6,026 nt of DNA, taken from the NCBI GenBank assembly GCA_025934635.1, contig JAICWX010000441.1, forward strand, positions 1 to 6,026, in the 5' to 3' direction. The notes beneath the pieces were generated by a model. That model was not told the origin of the DNA, ran no database searches, and saw only the letters and a program-made list of their open reading frames with translations. The first letter of the stretch is position 1. Each line of letters begins with the position of its first letter. Of this stretch, positions 4,798 through 6,026 are shown one piece after another. The stretch comes from Streptosporangiaceae bacterium (GTDB taxonomy: Bacteria > Actinomycetota > Actinomycetes > Streptosporangiales > Streptosporangiaceae). Both the position numbers and the translations under genes were made by a program.

Positions 4798-4811
4798 ACC
4801 TCAGCTGAGGT
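4798..4811. repeat. 14-bp perfect palindrome
   Basis: ACCTCAGCTGAGGT is perfectly self-complementary with no loop. It lies between the MFS stop and the antitoxin remnant, overlapping the remnant's ribosome site. It could be an old autoregulatory operator of the toxin-antitoxin pair or a chance palindrome. As a transcription terminator for the MFS gene it would be poor because it lacks a loop. Confidence 0.4.
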
Positions 4812-4876
4812 TTCATCGGATCGGACTGCGTCATCGTAAGTGGCAGGCATCCCTTCGGCACCACGTTTCGTACGCC

Positions 4877-6026
4877 TCAGTCGCGGCCGGGATCGAGCCG
4901 GCTGGCGATCGGTCTCCAGACGGCGACCTGAACGAGGGCCAGGGCCAGGATGAACGGCAGGAACACCCGCATCCCGGCGGACTGGGCGATGGTACCAGCC
5001 AGCCAGGGCAGCGCGGAGCCACCCGCCACGGCCGCCGCGTTCATGACGCCGATGGCGGTGGGGACCAGGCTGGCGTCCGTCAGTCCCGGTGTCATCGCCA
5101 TGGCGGTCGGGAAGACCGGGCCGAGGAAGAAGCCGAGCAGCCCCAGGGCCACGCAGGTCAGCGCGCCCGGCGACAGCCAGGCCAGCGTGGTAGCCGCAGT
5201 GACGCCGGCCAGGCACGCGTACATCATGCCGGCCGTGGTCACGCCGGCCCGCGTGGCGATCGGGCTGATCAGGAACCGGCCGAGTGTCAGCCCTAGCCAG
5301 TACCCGCTGATCGCGTAGCCGGCCAGCGACTCCGGCAGCCCCCGCGCCTGCACCAGGTAGCTGAAGCCCCAGTCGCCGACGCTGGCTTCCAGGCCGACGT
5401 AGACAGCCAGCATCGCCGCGCCGAGCTGGACACCGCGGTCCCGCAGCGCCGCACCCAGCATGCTCGCCGTACCACTTCGGTCATCTTCCGCCGTAACGGG
5501 GGGTGCTGCCTCCCCTGGGTAGGTCACCAGAAACCCCGCGAGCAGCGGGACGCAGGCCGCGGCCAGGACCAGCCAGACCACTGTCCAGGAGGCGAAACCG
5601 AGGATCCACGTGGCCAGCGGCGGCCCGAGCAGCGCGCCGGCGCCCCAGAACGCGTGCAGGCGGTTGAGCAGCGTCGTAGCGCCGGGCAGCGACGTGAGGT
5701 AGACGTTCAGCGCCGACTCCAGGACCCCGGCGCCGTACCCCGTGAGCACCTGCACCAGCACGAACGCGACGAACGGCGGGCGGGTGGCCAGGTACAGGCC
5801 GGACAGCATGTAGGCGCCGCCGCCGGTCATCAGGACGATCCGGATCCCGAACCGGTGGATCAGCGCGCCGCTGCTCATGCCAGCCAGAACCCACCCGGCG
5901 GAGATGGCGAAGAAGCTGATCCCGATCGTGGCACGGTCCACCCCGTAGCCGGCCATCTGCGACGGGAGCAGCACACCGCTGGCCCCCGCGCCGATCCCGA
6001 GCAGCACGAATGCGGTATAGGACACC
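4877..6026 (-). CDS. Major facilitator superfamily transporter (FHS-like), 5' end outside window
   Basis: The frame runs from the TGA at 4879-4877 to the window edge and shows 382 residues from a GTG at 6025. The first helix begins almost at once (SYTAFVLLGIGAGASGVLLP), so only a few residues should be missing and the true start probably lies just outside. About twelve membrane helices can be traced, with a polar loop at about residues 170-198 between the two halves. Motif A appears as GALIHRFGIR (53-62) after helix 2. LLNRLHAFWGAGALLGP (119-135), YVGLEASVGDW (209-219) and GFFLGPVFPTAMA (298-310) resemble the fucose/hexuronate symporter-like (FHS) group, which suggests a sugar or small polar solute. 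The substrate cannot be named. The gene looks intact and has strong G/C third-position bias. The next item on the same strand is the antitoxin remnant. Confidence 0.93.
   Translation of the reverse strand, partial: VSYTAFVLLGIGAGASGVLLPSQMAGYGVDRATIGISFFAISAGWVLAGMSSGALIHRFGIRIVLMTGGGAYMLSGLYLATRPPFVAFVLVQVLTGYGAGVLESALNVYLTSLPGATTLLNRLHAFWGAGALLGPPLATWILGFASWTVVWLVLAAACVPLLAGFLVTYPGEAAPPVTAEDDRSGTASMLGAALRDRGVQLGAAMLAVYVGLEASVGDWGFSYLVQARGLPESLAGYAISGYWLGLTLGRFLISPIATRAGVTTAGMMYACLAGVTAATTLAWLSPGALTCVALGLLGFFLGPVFPTAMAMTPGLTDASLVPTAIGVMNAAAVAGGSALPWLAGTIAQSAGMRVFLPFILALALVQVAVWRPIASRLDPGRD

Overview
The window is high-GC bacterial DNA with almost exclusively G/C-ending codons in its real genes. 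The families present (an MMPL transporter, an ArsR-ArsC fusion, a DUF5685-type protein and short actinobacterial orphans) point to an actinomycete, probably a Streptomyces/Streptosporangiales-like soil or aquatic genome. No genus can be assigned from the sequence alone.

Layout. (1) Positions 1-555, plus strand: the C-terminal end of an MMPL-family membrane transporter, followed by a strong GC hairpin at 603-637. (2) Positions about 812-2148, minus strand: an arsenic-type operon. It starts at two tandem ATCAA-N6-TTGAT operators overlapping a TAATAT -10 box and encodes an ArsR repressor fused to a thioredoxin-type arsenate reductase. A cysteine-free VOC/glyoxalase protein follows, then, 5 nt later, the first ~38 codons of a chromate-transporter-like gene that is cut off. 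The fusion frame has no stop where one is expected and runs 85 codons into the VOC gene. One base change (TTA instead of TGA) would explain this. (3) Positions 2352-2612, plus strand: the N-terminal half of a DUF1905 domain, truncated. (4) Positions 2609-3622, minus strand: a DUF5685-family gene with a single-base frameshift in a G6 run and an out-of-frame internal deletion, ending in a tail with 18 Cys in 33 residues. The stops of (3) and (4) share one CTAG. (5) Positions 3623-4172: non-coding or unassigned, with a repeated TGTTAACGG element 31 bp apart. (6) Positions 4173-4454, plus strand: a small hypothetical protein. (7) Positions about 4655-4876: a remnant of a BrnA/CopG-type antitoxin with a lost start and a frameshift. 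(8) Positions 4877-6026, minus strand: an MFS transporter resembling the FHS group, running off the window.

Interpretation. The best-preserved functional unit is the arsenate-response operon: repressor and reductase on one polypeptide, controlled by its own operator pair. Around it lies a gene graveyard in which at least four genes (chromate transporter, DUF1905, DUF5685, BrnA antitoxin) are broken in different ways. That is typical of an accessory region undergoing decay or repeated recombination. No clearly new multi-gene system is supported. The most interesting items are the operator architecture, the stop-loss in the fusion, and the Cys-rich tail encoded by CTG-type repeats. Family assignments are from memory of conserved motifs, not from searches.
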